Shown here: piece after piece, positions 49,698 to 57,614 of the stretch | How the letters are laid out: each line of letters begins with the position of its first letter | How positions within the stretch are numbered: position 1 is the stretch's first letter | Source: Maricaulaceae bacterium | Lineage (GTDB): Bacteria > Pseudomonadota > Alphaproteobacteria > Caulobacterales > Maricaulaceae | Assembly: GCA_026126205.1 (NCBI GenBank) | Contig: JAHCJP010000006.1 | Coordinates: 1 to 64,000 of the forward strand | Direction: 5' to 3' | DNA: 64,000 nt | Program-made: the position numbers and the translations under genes | Notes under the pieces: generated by a model | The model's database searches: none | What the model was told of the DNA's origin: nothing | The model's input: the letters and a program-made list of their open reading frames with translations, nothing else

Positions 49698-49890
49698 GGG
49701 GCGCCTGCCGGGATAACCGGCCCAGCAGCCAGCCGCCGGTCATGGCCCCGCCCAGCGCCGCCGCGAAACCGCCAGCGCCCAGCGCCAACGCGCCGGCATA
49801 GACGCCCAGAGCCGCCGCCAGAGGCAGCGGAAGGGCGCGAATCACCCGCAACGCGCCCGGGCCGTTCGTATGCGGTTCGTTGCTGAACAT
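49630..49890 (-). CDS. possible small membrane protein overlapping the 3' end of the convergent gene
   Basis: 86 residues from ATG 49890 (MFSNEPHTNGPGALRVIRAL) with AAGGA very close upstream. The middle is two hydrophobic helices rich in Ala, Gly and Leu (LAAALGVYAGALALGAGGFA and AAALGGAMTGGWLLG), then a basic, Ser/Pro-rich tail. The last 68 bases overlap the convergent gene at 48972-49697. No family is recognised; composition alone could arise by chance in GC-rich DNA, so this is a tentative call. Confidence 0.4.
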   Translation of the reverse strand: MFSNEPHTNGPGALRVIRALPLPLAAALGVYAGALALGAGGFAAALGGAMTGGWLLGRLSRQAPLKASKSAQPRPAPSTTSASRRQ

Positions 49891-50087
49891 CGTCCTTGCG
49901 AACCGCAAAACCCGCGCCGAAACCCCGATTCCCCTGTCCAGACTGTGAAAAAACGCTCATTTCGGGCCAGATTCCGCCTATCCGCGCTTGCCAAGCGCCG
50001 CTTGAGCGTCCTCAATTGGCGCGTCGAAACAGATCGGACCCGCGGGCTCCTCGCCCATTGCGGACCCGAAACAACGGGGGAGACCCA

Positions 50088-50354
50088 ATGAACAAGTCTG
50101 AACTCGCCAAGGCCGTCAGCGACAAGACCGGCCTGACCCGCGCCCAGGCGGGCGACGCCGTTGACGCCGCCATCGCCGCCATCGTCGGCGCAGTGAAGAA
50201 GAAGAAGAACGTGCAGATCGCCGGCTTCGGAACCTTCTTCGCCAAGCATCGTCCCGCCCGCAAAGTCCGCAATCCGCGCACGGGCGCGACCATGATGTCC
50301 AAGGCCAAGACGCAGGCCTCCTTCCGGCCCGCCGCGGCGCTGAAGGACATCTGA
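50088..50354 (+). CDS. hup: HU family DNA-binding protein
   Basis: 88 residues, full-length HU: MNKSELAKAVSDKTGLTRAQ, dimerisation helices, QIAGFGTFFAKHRPARKVRN with the DNA-intercalating arm (NPRTGATMMSKAKTQASFRP) and the KDI end. It bends and compacts DNA as a homodimer. ATG 50088 has GGGGGAG upstream. It is transcribed alone and ends in an intrinsic terminator. Confidence 0.96.
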   Translation: MNKSELAKAVSDKTGLTRAQAGDAVDAAIAAIVGAVKKKKNVQIAGFGTFFAKHRPARKVRNPRTGATMMSKAKTQASFRPAAALKDI

Positions 50355-50382
50355 TCCGCGTCAGTTCAGGATCACGCGTTTG

Positions 50383-50413
50383 AACGCCGCCCGGATTTCC
50401 GGGCGGCGTTTTT
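50383..50413 (+). terminator. intrinsic terminator of the HU gene
   Basis: A perfect 12-base-pair stem, AACGCCGCCCGG (50383-50394) with CCGGGCGGCGTT (50399-50410), loop ATTT, continuing into TTTTT. It lies 28 bases after the HU stop. Confidence 0.92.
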
Positions 50414-50434
50414 CATTTCATGAAACCGGGATGC

Positions 50435-50659
50435 TCAGAGATCCTCGAGGTCCATGTCGAGAATGGTGATCTCGAACGAGTAGGAGGTTTCTCCCTCGTC
50501 GACATTCTTGGAGACGACGCCGAGGCATTCCTGCCCCAGATAGATTTCGGCGCATTCGTCGGCGCGCTGGCGGCGCTGGACCACCAGGCCGGGATTCAGG
50601 GTGCGGCGCAGGAAGGCCTGCAGCTTCGCCGCCTCTTCGGCGGTCACGATCTTGGTCAC
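50435..50659 (-). CDS. DUF3126 family protein
   Basis: 74 residues matching the small alphaproteobacterial DUF3126 family: KLQAFLRRTLNPGLVVQRR, ECAEIYLGQECLGVVSKNVD and EGETSYSFEITILDMDLEDL. The start is GTG 50659 with GAGGA upstream. Cytosolic, function unknown. It is transcribed after cysE in the same direction, 75 bases downstream. Confidence 0.9.
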   Translation of the reverse strand: MTKIVTAEEAAKLQAFLRRTLNPGLVVQRRQRADECAEIYLGQECLGVVSKNVDEGETSYSFEITILDMDLEDL

Positions 50660-50734
50660 GGGGCGGTCCTCGTTCGACTCAACGCCGAAGGTTTAACCGA
50701 TGCCGGCGCGCAGGGGAAACCGGGCGTGAGGCGT

Positions 50735-51556
50735 CTAATCGCCATCCGGCAGGCTGTGGTCCATGCGTTTCGACGGTTCGGCGCAACAGCCGCCCACGGG
50801 CCGCGCCGGCACGCCGGCCACCGTGCAGCGGGCCGGCACGTCCTTCAGCACCACCGAGCCCGCGGCGATGCGGGCCTCGTCGCCGACGCGGATATTGCCC
50901 AGCACCTTGGCGCCGGCGCCGATCAGCACGCCGCGGCCGATCTTCGGGTGGCGGTCGCCGCGCTCGTTCCCGGTGCCGCCCAGCGTCACCTCGTGCAGCA
51001 TGGAGACGTCGTCGCCCACCACCGCGGTTTCGCCGATCACCACCGAGGTGGCGTGATCGATCATCACCCCCTGCCCGATCCGGGCGGCGGGGTGGATATC
51101 GACCGCGAAGCGTTCCGAAACCCGGTTCTGGATATGGAAGGCCAGCGTCTCGCGCCCCTGCCCCCACAGCCAGTGCGCGACGCGCCAAGCCTGCAGCGCC
51201 AGATAGCCCTTGTAGTAGAGGAAGGGCTGCAGGAAGTCCCGGCACGCCGGGTCGCGCTCACTGACCGCCACCATGTCGGCGGCGGCGCGTTCGGCGATGG
51301 CCGGGTCAGCGCGCATCGCCTCACCCGCCACGTCGCGCGCCAGCACGGCGTCCAGCTGCGCGTCGGCCAGCTTTTCCGCGATGCGAGCTGCCAGCGCCTC
51401 GGCGAAGCCGGCGTGGCGCAACACCGCGCTGTTCAACAGACCGGCCAGGGCCGGTTCCTGCGCCGCGGCCGCCGCGGCCTCCACCCGCAGACGCGCCCAT
51501 ACGGCGGCGGCGCCCGTGCGGGCTTTCAGGGTTTCGGCAGGTCTCGCCGCGGTCAT
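50735..51556 (-). CDS. cysE: serine O-acetyltransferase
   Basis: 273 residues. It acetylates serine for cysteine synthesis. N-terminal helical domain (AEEPALAGLLNSAVL-like, ERDPACRDFLQPFLYYKGY) and a left-handed beta-helix of hexapeptide repeats with the catalytic His/Asp area: MIDHATSVVIGETAVVGDD and HEVTLGGTGNERGDRHPKIG. The C-terminal tail is VAGVPARPVGGCCAEPSKRM. ATG 51556 overlaps the upstream NUDIX gene by four bases. Part of a TetR-NUDIX-CysE operon. Confidence 0.95.
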   Translation of the reverse strand: MTAARPAETLKARTGAAAVWARLRVEAAAAAAQEPALAGLLNSAVLRHAGFAEALAARIAEKLADAQLDAVLARDVAGEAMRADPAIAERAAADMVAVSERDPACRDFLQPFLYYKGYLALQAWRVAHWLWGQGRETLAFHIQNRVSERFAVDIHPAARIGQGVMIDHATSVVIGETAVVGDDVSMLHEVTLGGTGNERGDRHPKIGRGVLIGAGAKVLGNIRVGDEARIAAGSVVLKDVPARCTVAGVPARPVGGCCAEPSKRMDHSLPDGD

Positions 51557-52164
51557 AACGATGGTCCTTCGCCAGCGGTCAACAAACGGGCGAGCGCGTC
51601 CGGCAGGTCGCCCTTTTGCGCCATGTAGTGCGCCTTCAGCAGCATCGCCACCGTCAGCAGGTCGCGAAACTCCCCGGCGACAGCGCGTTCGACGGCCTCG
51701 GCGAAGGGCAGGCGGCGCAGCGCCAGCACCTCCGTGCCGTCGGGGCGCGCCTCGCCCTGGGTCAGGTCCCAGGCGATATAGCCGACCCCCGCCTCGTCAG
51801 TGACGGAGTTGGACAAGTCCACGTCCAGAATGCGCAGCCAGTGCGCGGCGCGCAGCCCCGTCTCCTCGGCCAGTTCGCGCCGGGCGCTGTCACGAGGGTC
51901 GTCGGCTTTCGGACCGCCGCCTTCGGGCAACTCCCATTCATAGCGGTCGGTGGGGAAACGGTGCTGGCCGACAAACGTCACGCTTCCGTCCGCGTGCACC
52001 GGCAGGATGGCTATGGCGAGATTGGCCGGGCTGACGACGCCATAACGCCCCGGGACGCCGTCTGGCCGGGTTACCTCATACTCGCTGACGGTGATCCAGG
52101 GGTTTTCGAACGCCGTGCGCACGCCATGCACGCGCCATGGACCGCGCGCGCCGCCGCGGCTCAC
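51553..52164 (-). CDS. NUDIX hydrolase (ADP-ribose pyrophosphatase-like)
   Basis: 203 residues. NUDIX box GGGPKADDPRDSARRELAEE followed by TGL, with the REL-x-EE core and preceding WELPEGG. Members hydrolyse nucleoside diphosphates linked to another moiety, commonly ADP-ribose or similar; the substrate is not certain. The start is GTG 52164, which overlaps the TetR stop (GTGA), and its own stop overlaps cysE (ATGA). Confidence 0.87.
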   Translation of the reverse strand: MSRGGARGPWRVHGVRTAFENPWITVSEYEVTRPDGVPGRYGVVSPANLAIAILPVHADGSVTFVGQHRFPTDRYEWELPEGGGPKADDPRDSARRELAEETGLRAAHWLRILDVDLSNSVTDEAGVGYIAWDLTQGEARPDGTEVLALRRLPFAEAVERAVAGEFRDLLTVAMLLKAHYMAQKGDLPDALARLLTAGEGPSL

Positions 52165-52808
52165 CGTGCGTCCGCCACCAGTCCGCGCAGGATCATGTCG
52201 GCGTGGAACTCGATCAGCGTGTCACGGCTGACGTTTTCGCACACCGGCAGCGCGCCGGGGAAATCCGGTTTCGAGACCATCAGCATGGTCAGGCCGTGCA
52301 ACGCCGCCCAGACGCTGGCCGTGGCCGCGCCGGGATCGACCTCGCGATAGACGCCCTGTTCGATACCGGCTCGGATCATCTCCTCAAGATGCAATGCCGC
52401 CTGCATGCCGTAGCTATCGTCGTCGGGGCCGTACTTGCGGTCGTCGAACAGCGAAAAGGCCATGCGGTAATGGTTCGGCTCCTCCAGCCCGGTCTCGATA
52501 TAGGCCTTCATACAGCGATTGCAGAGCACATGGATGTCGCCGCCCTCGGCCAGCGCATGTTCCAGCCGCCCCATCAGCCGGGCGAAGAACTGTTCGCGAA
52601 TCTCTTCGAACAGCGCCTCCTTGGAGTCGAAATACTTGTAGATCGCTGCGGGGGAGTAATCGATCGCCTCTGCCAGGCGGCGCATGGAGATGCCCGCCTC
52701 GCCCTCACGCGTGAAGATCGCCTCCGCGGCGCCGATAATGGAGTCGCGCACCTTGCGGCGGCGGCGCTCGGCCGGGCTGATCTCGCCGGTCGTCGTCTCG
52801 ATCGCCAT
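52161..52808 (-). CDS. TetR family transcriptional regulator
   Basis: 215 residues. N-terminal helix-turn-helix (about 18-65: RDSIIGAAEAIFTREGEAGI, SMRRLAEAIDYSPAAIYKYF) and a helical ligand domain with EEPNHYRMAFSLFDDRKYG. ATG 52808. First gene of an operon with the NUDIX hydrolase and cysE, each overlapping by four bases. It diverges from the nitroreductase gene; it may regulate that gene or its own operon, but no operator was identified. Confidence 0.92.
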   Translation of the reverse strand: MAIETTTGEISPAERRRRKVRDSIIGAAEAIFTREGEAGISMRRLAEAIDYSPAAIYKYFDSKEALFEEIREQFFARLMGRLEHALAEGGDIHVLCNRCMKAYIETGLEEPNHYRMAFSLFDDRKYGPDDDSYGMQAALHLEEMIRAGIEQGVYREVDPGAATASVWAALHGLTMLMVSKPDFPGALPVCENVSRDTLIEFHADMILRGLVADAR

Positions 52809-52922
52809 GGGCTAGCCTGCCTCCCGCGCGGCGGCTTTGATCCGGCGCCGCATGATTTCGCTATGTCCCCATATAAGGGCGGGTTATCCCGTCCGTCAAA
52901 ACCGGAAAGCAAAGGACGCGCC

Positions 52923-53561
52923 ATGGCCGACGCCGCAGTTCCGCCCTCCGCGCCGGATTTCCCGCAACCGGGAGATCGCCTGCCCGCCGCCAATCCCAGC
53001 CCTGAAACCCTGTCTTTCCTGGCCCGGCGGCGTTCGGCGGCGGCTGCGGCGCTGACCGCGCCGGGACCGGATGCAGAGCAACTGAACACCCTGCTGCGCA
53101 TCGCCGCTCGCGTGCCGGATCATGGCAAGCTGGCGCCCTGGCGTTTCATGATTTTCGAGGACGAGGCGAAAGAACGCTTCGCCGCCATCTGCGAGAAAAT
53201 CTATGCCGCCCGAACGCCCGGCGCCGAAGCGGGGCAGGTGCAGATGGAGCGCGATCGGCTGCTGAATCCGCCGGTCATTATCGCCGTCGTCTCCAGTGTG
53301 CTGGAGAACCACAAAATCCCGGAATGGGAGCAGATTCTGTCTGCCGGCGCGGCGTGCATGACGCTGCTGAACGCCGCCAACGCCATGGGTTTCGCCGGCC
53401 AGTGGCGCACCGACTGGATGGCCTACGATCCGCAGGTCAAGGACATGATGGGCCTGCGTTCCGGCGAACGCGTGGCCGGTTTCATCTATCTCGGAACTGC
53501 TCCTGAAGATCCCGTGGAGCGCAAGCGCCCCGACCCGCAGATCGGGGCGTGGAAGGGCTGA
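52923..53561 (+). CDS. nitroreductase family protein (YdjA-like)
   Basis: 212 residues from ATG 52923 (MADAAVPPSAPDFPQPG), SD AAAGGA seven bases upstream. FMN-dependent fold with LSFLARRRSAAAAALTAPGP, RIAARVPDHGKLAPWRFMIF and a C-terminal AGFIYLGTAPEDP. The SVPA/LTAPGP and PDHGKLAPWRF motifs are those of the YdjA group, whose physiological substrate is unknown. Divergent from the TetR gene across a 114-base gap, so a regulatory link is plausible. Confidence 0.88.
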   Translation: MADAAVPPSAPDFPQPGDRLPAANPSPETLSFLARRRSAAAAALTAPGPDAEQLNTLLRIAARVPDHGKLAPWRFMIFEDEAKERFAAICEKIYAARTPGAEAGQVQMERDRLLNPPVIIAVVSSVLENHKIPEWEQILSAGAACMTLLNAANAMGFAGQWRTDWMAYDPQVKDMMGLRSGERVAGFIYLGTAPEDPVERKRPDPQIGAWKG

Positions 53562-53713
53562 GGGCTCATCCTTACCGCCAGTCGCGGACGGCCTCGCAGT
53601 CAGAGAGCCGCCCATATCGTATACGCGCAACCGGGCCTGGAAGCCGCCGAGCCACGGGGGCGGAAGCGGCGCGGACGGACCCGAAGGCCCGCCCGGCCCA
53701 TGCCCCTTCGCCG

Positions 53714-54229
53714 TTAGTGGCTGCCCTGGATCACCAGCGCCACGTTGCCGCTGCCCGACTGGCGGACATTGGCGCTCTGGCCGGAACCAACCTGGATCAC
53801 GCCCAGCGCGTTGTTGCTGCCGGACTGGTTGGTGACCGCTGTGTGCCCAGCGCCGATCTGGGCGATGCCGACGGTGTTGTTGCGGCCGGTTTGAACTGCG
53901 GCCGCGCCGTTATAGGCGCCCTGCTGGCCGATCACCGCGGTGTTGTTGCGGCCCAGCTGATCGGCGTAGGCCTCGTTGTAATAGCCGGTCTGTCCGACAG
54001 TGACGCCGTTGCGCATGCCGTCCTGAACGGTGGCCACATAGTTGGCGTAGCCGGACTGGCTGATCGACAGGCGCTGGGCGCGGCCATCCTGGCGCGCGGC
54101 CAGTTCGTTAGCGTAGCCGGACTGGTTGATCTGCACGCGGTTGCGGCTCTGGGCCTCGGCAGAGGCCGTCGCGCCGAGCAGCGCGAACACGCTGAGGCCG
54201 GCGGTAAGGGCGATGCGAAGTCTGGTCAT
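53714..54229 (-). CDS. curlin-repeat (CsgA/CsgB-like) secreted protein
   Basis: 171 residues with a signal peptide (MTRLRIALTAGLSVFALLGA, cut after AEAQ). The mature part consists of about seven tandem units of roughly 22 residues with the curlin pattern S/T-x5-Q-x-G-x2-N-x5-Q, for example ISQSGYANYVATVQDG, VGQTGYYNEAYADQLG and TNQSGSNNALGVIQVG. Such repeats form amyloid beta-solenoids. No csgG, csgE or csgF gene is visible nearby, so secretion would need genes elsewhere. SD CGGAG. The name CsgA is not assigned because the family is broad. Confidence 0.85.
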   Translation of the reverse strand: MTRLRIALTAGLSVFALLGATASAEAQSRNRVQINQSGYANELAARQDGRAQRLSISQSGYANYVATVQDGMRNGVTVGQTGYYNEAYADQLGRNNTAVIGQQGAYNGAAAVQTGRNNTVGIAQIGAGHTAVTNQSGSNNALGVIQVGSGQSANVRQSGSGNVALVIQGSH

Positions 54230-54376
54230 GGTCTGTCTCCGTTTTTCCAGGGGCTGGGCGCGACAGCCGCGCCAGCAACATCCGCGGTCTAGCGGAGCGC
54301 GCCTGAACGCCGCCGGAGGCGCGCGTTCACGCGCCCGCCAGCTAGATAAACAGCGGATGACGGAAACAGGCGGGGG

Positions 54377-54829
54377 TCAGCCCCGCCCGCGATAGGGGGC
54401 GACGCCCTGGTCAGGGATCCACACGCCAGCCGGCGCCTCGCCGGTCTGGAAGAACACGTCGATGGGGATGCCGCCGCGCGGATACCAGTAGCCGCCGATG
54501 CGCAGCCAGGCTGGGGACAGCGCCTTGACGAGCCTTTGCGCGATCATCGTCGTGCAGGCCTCGTGAAAGGCGCCGTGATTGCGGAACGCGCCCAGAAACA
54601 GCTTCAGCGACTTCGATTCGACGATCCAGTCCCCGGGCACATAGTCGATCACCAGGTGCGCGAAGTCCGGCTGGCCCGTCACCGGGCACAGCGATGTGAA
54701 CTCCGGACAGGTGAAGCGGATCAGATACGGGGCGTCTCGGAACGGGTTGGCGACCCGCTCCAGCACCGCCGCCTCGGGATTCGGCGGCAGCTCGGTCGCG
54801 CCGCCAAGCTGGGTCAGGGTTTCGTTCAA
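54377..54829 (-). CDS. queF: NADPH-dependent 7-cyano-7-deazaguanine reductase
   Basis: 150 residues, the short QueF type, converting preQ0 to preQ1 in queuosine synthesis. Catalytic cysteine in [20 protein letters not shown], the QueF motif [20 protein letters not shown], and C-terminal [10 protein letters not shown] chose a TTG start at 54829 ([10 protein letters not shown]) because AGGGAGG lies five bases upstream and the protein then matches family length. The frame extends to 54937 (GTG) with 36 residues lacking family support. Confidence 0.92.
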   Translation of the reverse strand: MNETLTQLGGATELPPNPEAAVLERVANPFRDAPYLIRFTCPEFTSLCPVTGQPDFAHLVIDYVPGDWIVESKSLKLFLGAFRNHGAFHEACTTMIAQRLVKALSPAWLRIGGYWYPRGGIPIDVFFQTGEAPAGVWIPDQGVAPYRGRG

Positions 54830-55004
54830 CGCCGCCTCCCTGGCGCCGGAAGGGGTTTGGATCGCGACTTGCGGCTCATAGTGGAAACTCCCTTCGCTCC
54901 GGCGTATATGGGCCCCGCATTGCGGAGTCGCGGCCACGCCTTGTCAAGGCTCGGCGCACCGCGCAACAGACATCGCCGCTCAGCGGCCGGGGAAGGAAGA
55001 GATC

Positions 55005-56123
55005 ATGCGCATCGGCGTCCCGAAGGAGATCAAGGTCCGAGAGTACCGGGTGGGACTGACGCCGGACGGCGCGGCGGAGCTGACCCGGGCCGGCCATGAA
55101 GTGCGGGTGCAAACGGGCGCCGGCGAAGGCGTGGGCTTTTCCGACAAGGCCTATGAGGCCGCCGGGGCGAAGATCGCGCCGGATGCAAAGGCCGTGTTCG
55201 CAGGCGCGGAGCTGATCGTGAAGGTCAAGGAGCCGCAACCGTCCGAAACCGCGATGCTGACCCCGGATCATGTGCTTTTCACCTATCTGCACCTGGCGCC
55301 CGATCCCGTGCAGGCCGAGGGATTGCGCAAGTCAGGCTGCATCGCCATCGCCTACGAGACGGTGACCGATTCCGACGGCCGCCTGCCGCTGCTGAAGCCG
55401 ATGAGCGAGGTGGCGGGGCGCATGTCGATCCAGGTCGGCGCGCATTGTCTTGAGAAGACGCAGGGCGGGCGCGGCATGCTGCTGGGCGGCGTGCCGGGCG
55501 TGCCGCCGGCGCGCGTGGTGATCCTGGGCGGCGGCGTCGCCGGAACCCATGCCGCCGAAATGGCGGCGGGGGCGCGCGCCGACGTGACGGTGTTCGACCG
55601 TTCCGTGAAACGGCTGGCGGAGCTGGACGGGATTTTCGCCGGGCGCATCAAGACGGCGTTCTCCACCCCCGCGGCGGTGGAGAAAGCGGTGATCGAGGCC
55701 GACCTGGTGATCGGCGCGGTGCTGATCCCCGGCGCAGCGGCGCCGAAACTGGTCACCCGCGCCATGCTGAAGCAGATGAAAGACGGCGCAGTGCTGGTGG
55801 ACATCGCCATTGACCAGGGCGGTTGTTTTGAGACCTCGAAGGCCACCACCCATGACGACCCCACCTTCATCGTCGATGGCGTGGTGCATTACTGCGTCGC
55901 CAATATGCCCGGCGCGGTTGCCCGCACCTCCACCTTTGCGCTGACCAACGCCACCCTGCCCTTTACGCTGGCTCTGGCCAACAAGGGCGCGAAAGCGGCG
56001 CTCAACGCCGATGCTCACCTCGCCCGCGGGCTGAACGTCGCCCATGGCGAGATCACCTACGAACCGGTGGCGAAAGATCTCGGCGTGCCCTACGTCAAGC
56101 CGGACTGGCTGACCAGCATCTAG
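55005..56123 (+). CDS. ald: alanine dehydrogenase
   Basis: 372 residues, typical length. It oxidatively deaminates L-alanine to pyruvate with NAD. N-terminal MRIGVPKEIKVREYRVGLTP, substrate-site VKVKEPQPSE, nucleotide-binding VILGGGVAGTHAAEMAAGAR, and MLKQMKDGAVLVDIAIDQGG. ATG 55005 with GGAAGGA upstream. It is transcribed alone and convergent with the amidohydrolase gene. Confidence 0.97.
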   Translation: MRIGVPKEIKVREYRVGLTPDGAAELTRAGHEVRVQTGAGEGVGFSDKAYEAAGAKIAPDAKAVFAGAELIVKVKEPQPSETAMLTPDHVLFTYLHLAPDPVQAEGLRKSGCIAIAYETVTDSDGRLPLLKPMSEVAGRMSIQVGAHCLEKTQGGRGMLLGGVPGVPPARVVILGGGVAGTHAAEMAAGARADVTVFDRSVKRLAELDGIFAGRIKTAFSTPAAVEKAVIEADLVIGAVLIPGAAAPKLVTRAMLKQMKDGAVLVDIAIDQGGCFETSKATTHDDPTFIVDGVVHYCVANMPGAVARTSTFALTNATLPFTLALANKGAKAALNADAHLARGLNVAHGEITYEPVAKDLGVPYVKPDWLTSI

Positions 56124-56156
56124 GCCGTTTGGACAGTTGCCGCGTGGCCTCCGGAT

Positions 56157-57485
56157 TCACTCCCCCGCAGCCGGCATGAAATCCAGCACCAGGGCGACGA
56201 AACTTTCCGCGCCCTGGGTGATCGCAGTCTCCGCATCCGGTGCGAAGAAGGGTGAATGGTTCGGCGGCGGGTTTTCGCCGCGCGCGCGATAGGTTTGGTA
56301 CACAGCCGGTTCAGTCCCGCCGACCCAGAACATGAAGGTGGGAATGTTGTGCTCCGTACGGCCATAGCGGCCGAAATCCTCACCGCCGGTCACCGGCCGG
56401 GCGCGGATCAGCCGCCCCTCGCCGAACCGCGCTGTCAGCACGCCCACGGCGCGCGCGGTCAAGGCCGGGTCGTTGTAAGTGGCCGGGGTGTAATGCTCGC
56501 GCACGCTGATCTCTGGCGTCAATTCGTCCGGCAAGCCGGCCGATTGCGCCTGCGCGCGGGCGATGCGCTCGATCCCGGTCAACAGGCGCTCGCGCACCTC
56601 GTCGGTATATGAGCGCACGGTGAGCTGCATATGCACCTCGTCCGGGATGATGTTGTGCGTCGTGCCGCCATGAATGGCGCCCACCGTGACCACCCCGGTC
56701 TCCAGCGGGTCGATGTCGCGGCTGACCAGTGTCTGCAGGGCGGTGATGATATAGCCCGCCACTGCGATGGGATCGCGCGCCGTGTGCGGGGCCGAGCCAT
56801 GACCGCCCACGCCGCGCACGCGGATATCCACTGAATCGACATTGGCCATGGCGTAGCCGGGCACATAGGCGATCACGCCGGCGGGTATCTGCGAGAAGGT
56901 ATGGAAGGCGTAAACCGCATCAGGCAGCGGGAAGCGTTCGAACAACCCGTCATTGATCATGTTGCGCGCACCGGCGCCGATCTCTTCGGCCGGCTGGCCG
57001 ATCAGCACAAGCGTGCCCGCCCATTGGTCGCGCATCTGCGCCAGCCGGCGCGCTGCGCCGACCAGGCCAGTCATATGGGTGTCATGCGCGCAGGCGTGCA
57101 TCACCCAGCTTTCATCGCCGCTAGCCGTGACCTGACGCACTGTGGAGGCGAAGGACAGGCCCGTCTGCTCGCGCAGCGGCAAGGCGTCCATGTCGGCGCG
57201 CAGCATCAGCGTCGGGCCGTCGCCATTCTCCATCACCGCCACAAGACCGGTTCCGCCGACGCCTTCAGTGACCTCGAAACCGGCTGTGCGCAATTCTTCC
57301 GCCAACCTTGCGGCGGTCTGGTGCTCCTGCAGCGACAGTTCGGGATTGGCGTGGAAATGCTCGTACAGCGCGCGCAGATGCGCGGCGTAGTCGGCGCGGA
57401 TGGCGTCGCGGATGTCATCGCCCGCCGCCGGCGCGGCCGGCAGCGCCGCGGCGGATATGGCGGCGAGAAAAATCCTGATGCGCAT
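56157..57485 (-). CDS. secreted M20-type amidohydrolase (hippurate hydrolase-like)
   Basis: 442 residues from ATG 57485, with a signal peptide (MRIRIFLAAISAAALPAAPA). The metal site is visible as MLRADMDALPLREQTGL and HACAHDTHMTGLVGAARRL, then GQPAEEIGAGARNMI, and the dimerisation domain GVGGHGSAPHTARDPIAVAG. Members cleave N-acyl amino acids or similar amides; a periplasmic location is inferred. A GTG immediately upstream is an alternative start. SD GGGGAGGG. Confidence 0.9.
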   Translation of the reverse strand: MRIRIFLAAISAAALPAAPAAGDDIRDAIRADYAAHLRALYEHFHANPELSLQEHQTAARLAEELRTAGFEVTEGVGGTGLVAVMENGDGPTLMLRADMDALPLREQTGLSFASTVRQVTASGDESWVMHACAHDTHMTGLVGAARRLAQMRDQWAGTLVLIGQPAEEIGAGARNMINDGLFERFPLPDAVYAFHTFSQIPAGVIAYVPGYAMANVDSVDIRVRGVGGHGSAPHTARDPIAVAGYIITALQTLVSRDIDPLETGVVTVGAIHGGTTHNIIPDEVHMQLTVRSYTDEVRERLLTGIERIARAQAQSAGLPDELTPEISVREHYTPATYNDPALTARAVGVLTARFGEGRLIRARPVTGGEDFGRYGRTEHNIPTFMFWVGGTEPAVYQTYRARGENPPPNHSPFFAPDAETAITQGAESFVALVLDFMPAAGE

Positions 57486-57571
57486 CACGCGCCCTCCCCT
57501 TGTCGGCTGGGCGTCATTCGAGCCCATGGCGAGGGCGGGCGTCAATGCGGGGGGTAAACAGACCATTCATC

Positions 57572-57595
57572 ATCCTCCCCCTTGATGGGGAGGAT
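57572..57595. repeat. palindromic repeat after metG
   Basis: ATCCTCCCC (57572-57580), 6-base loop, GGGGAGGAT (57587-57595): a perfect 9-base-pair hairpin. It lies 20 bases beyond the metG stop on the minus strand without a U-run. Hairpins of this CCTCCCC-TTGATGGGG form are frequent between genes of alphaproteobacteria, so it is probably a dispersed repeat and not a dedicated terminator. Confidence 0.5.
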
Positions 57596-57614
57596 TCGCG
57601 CATAAGCCGCCGCC

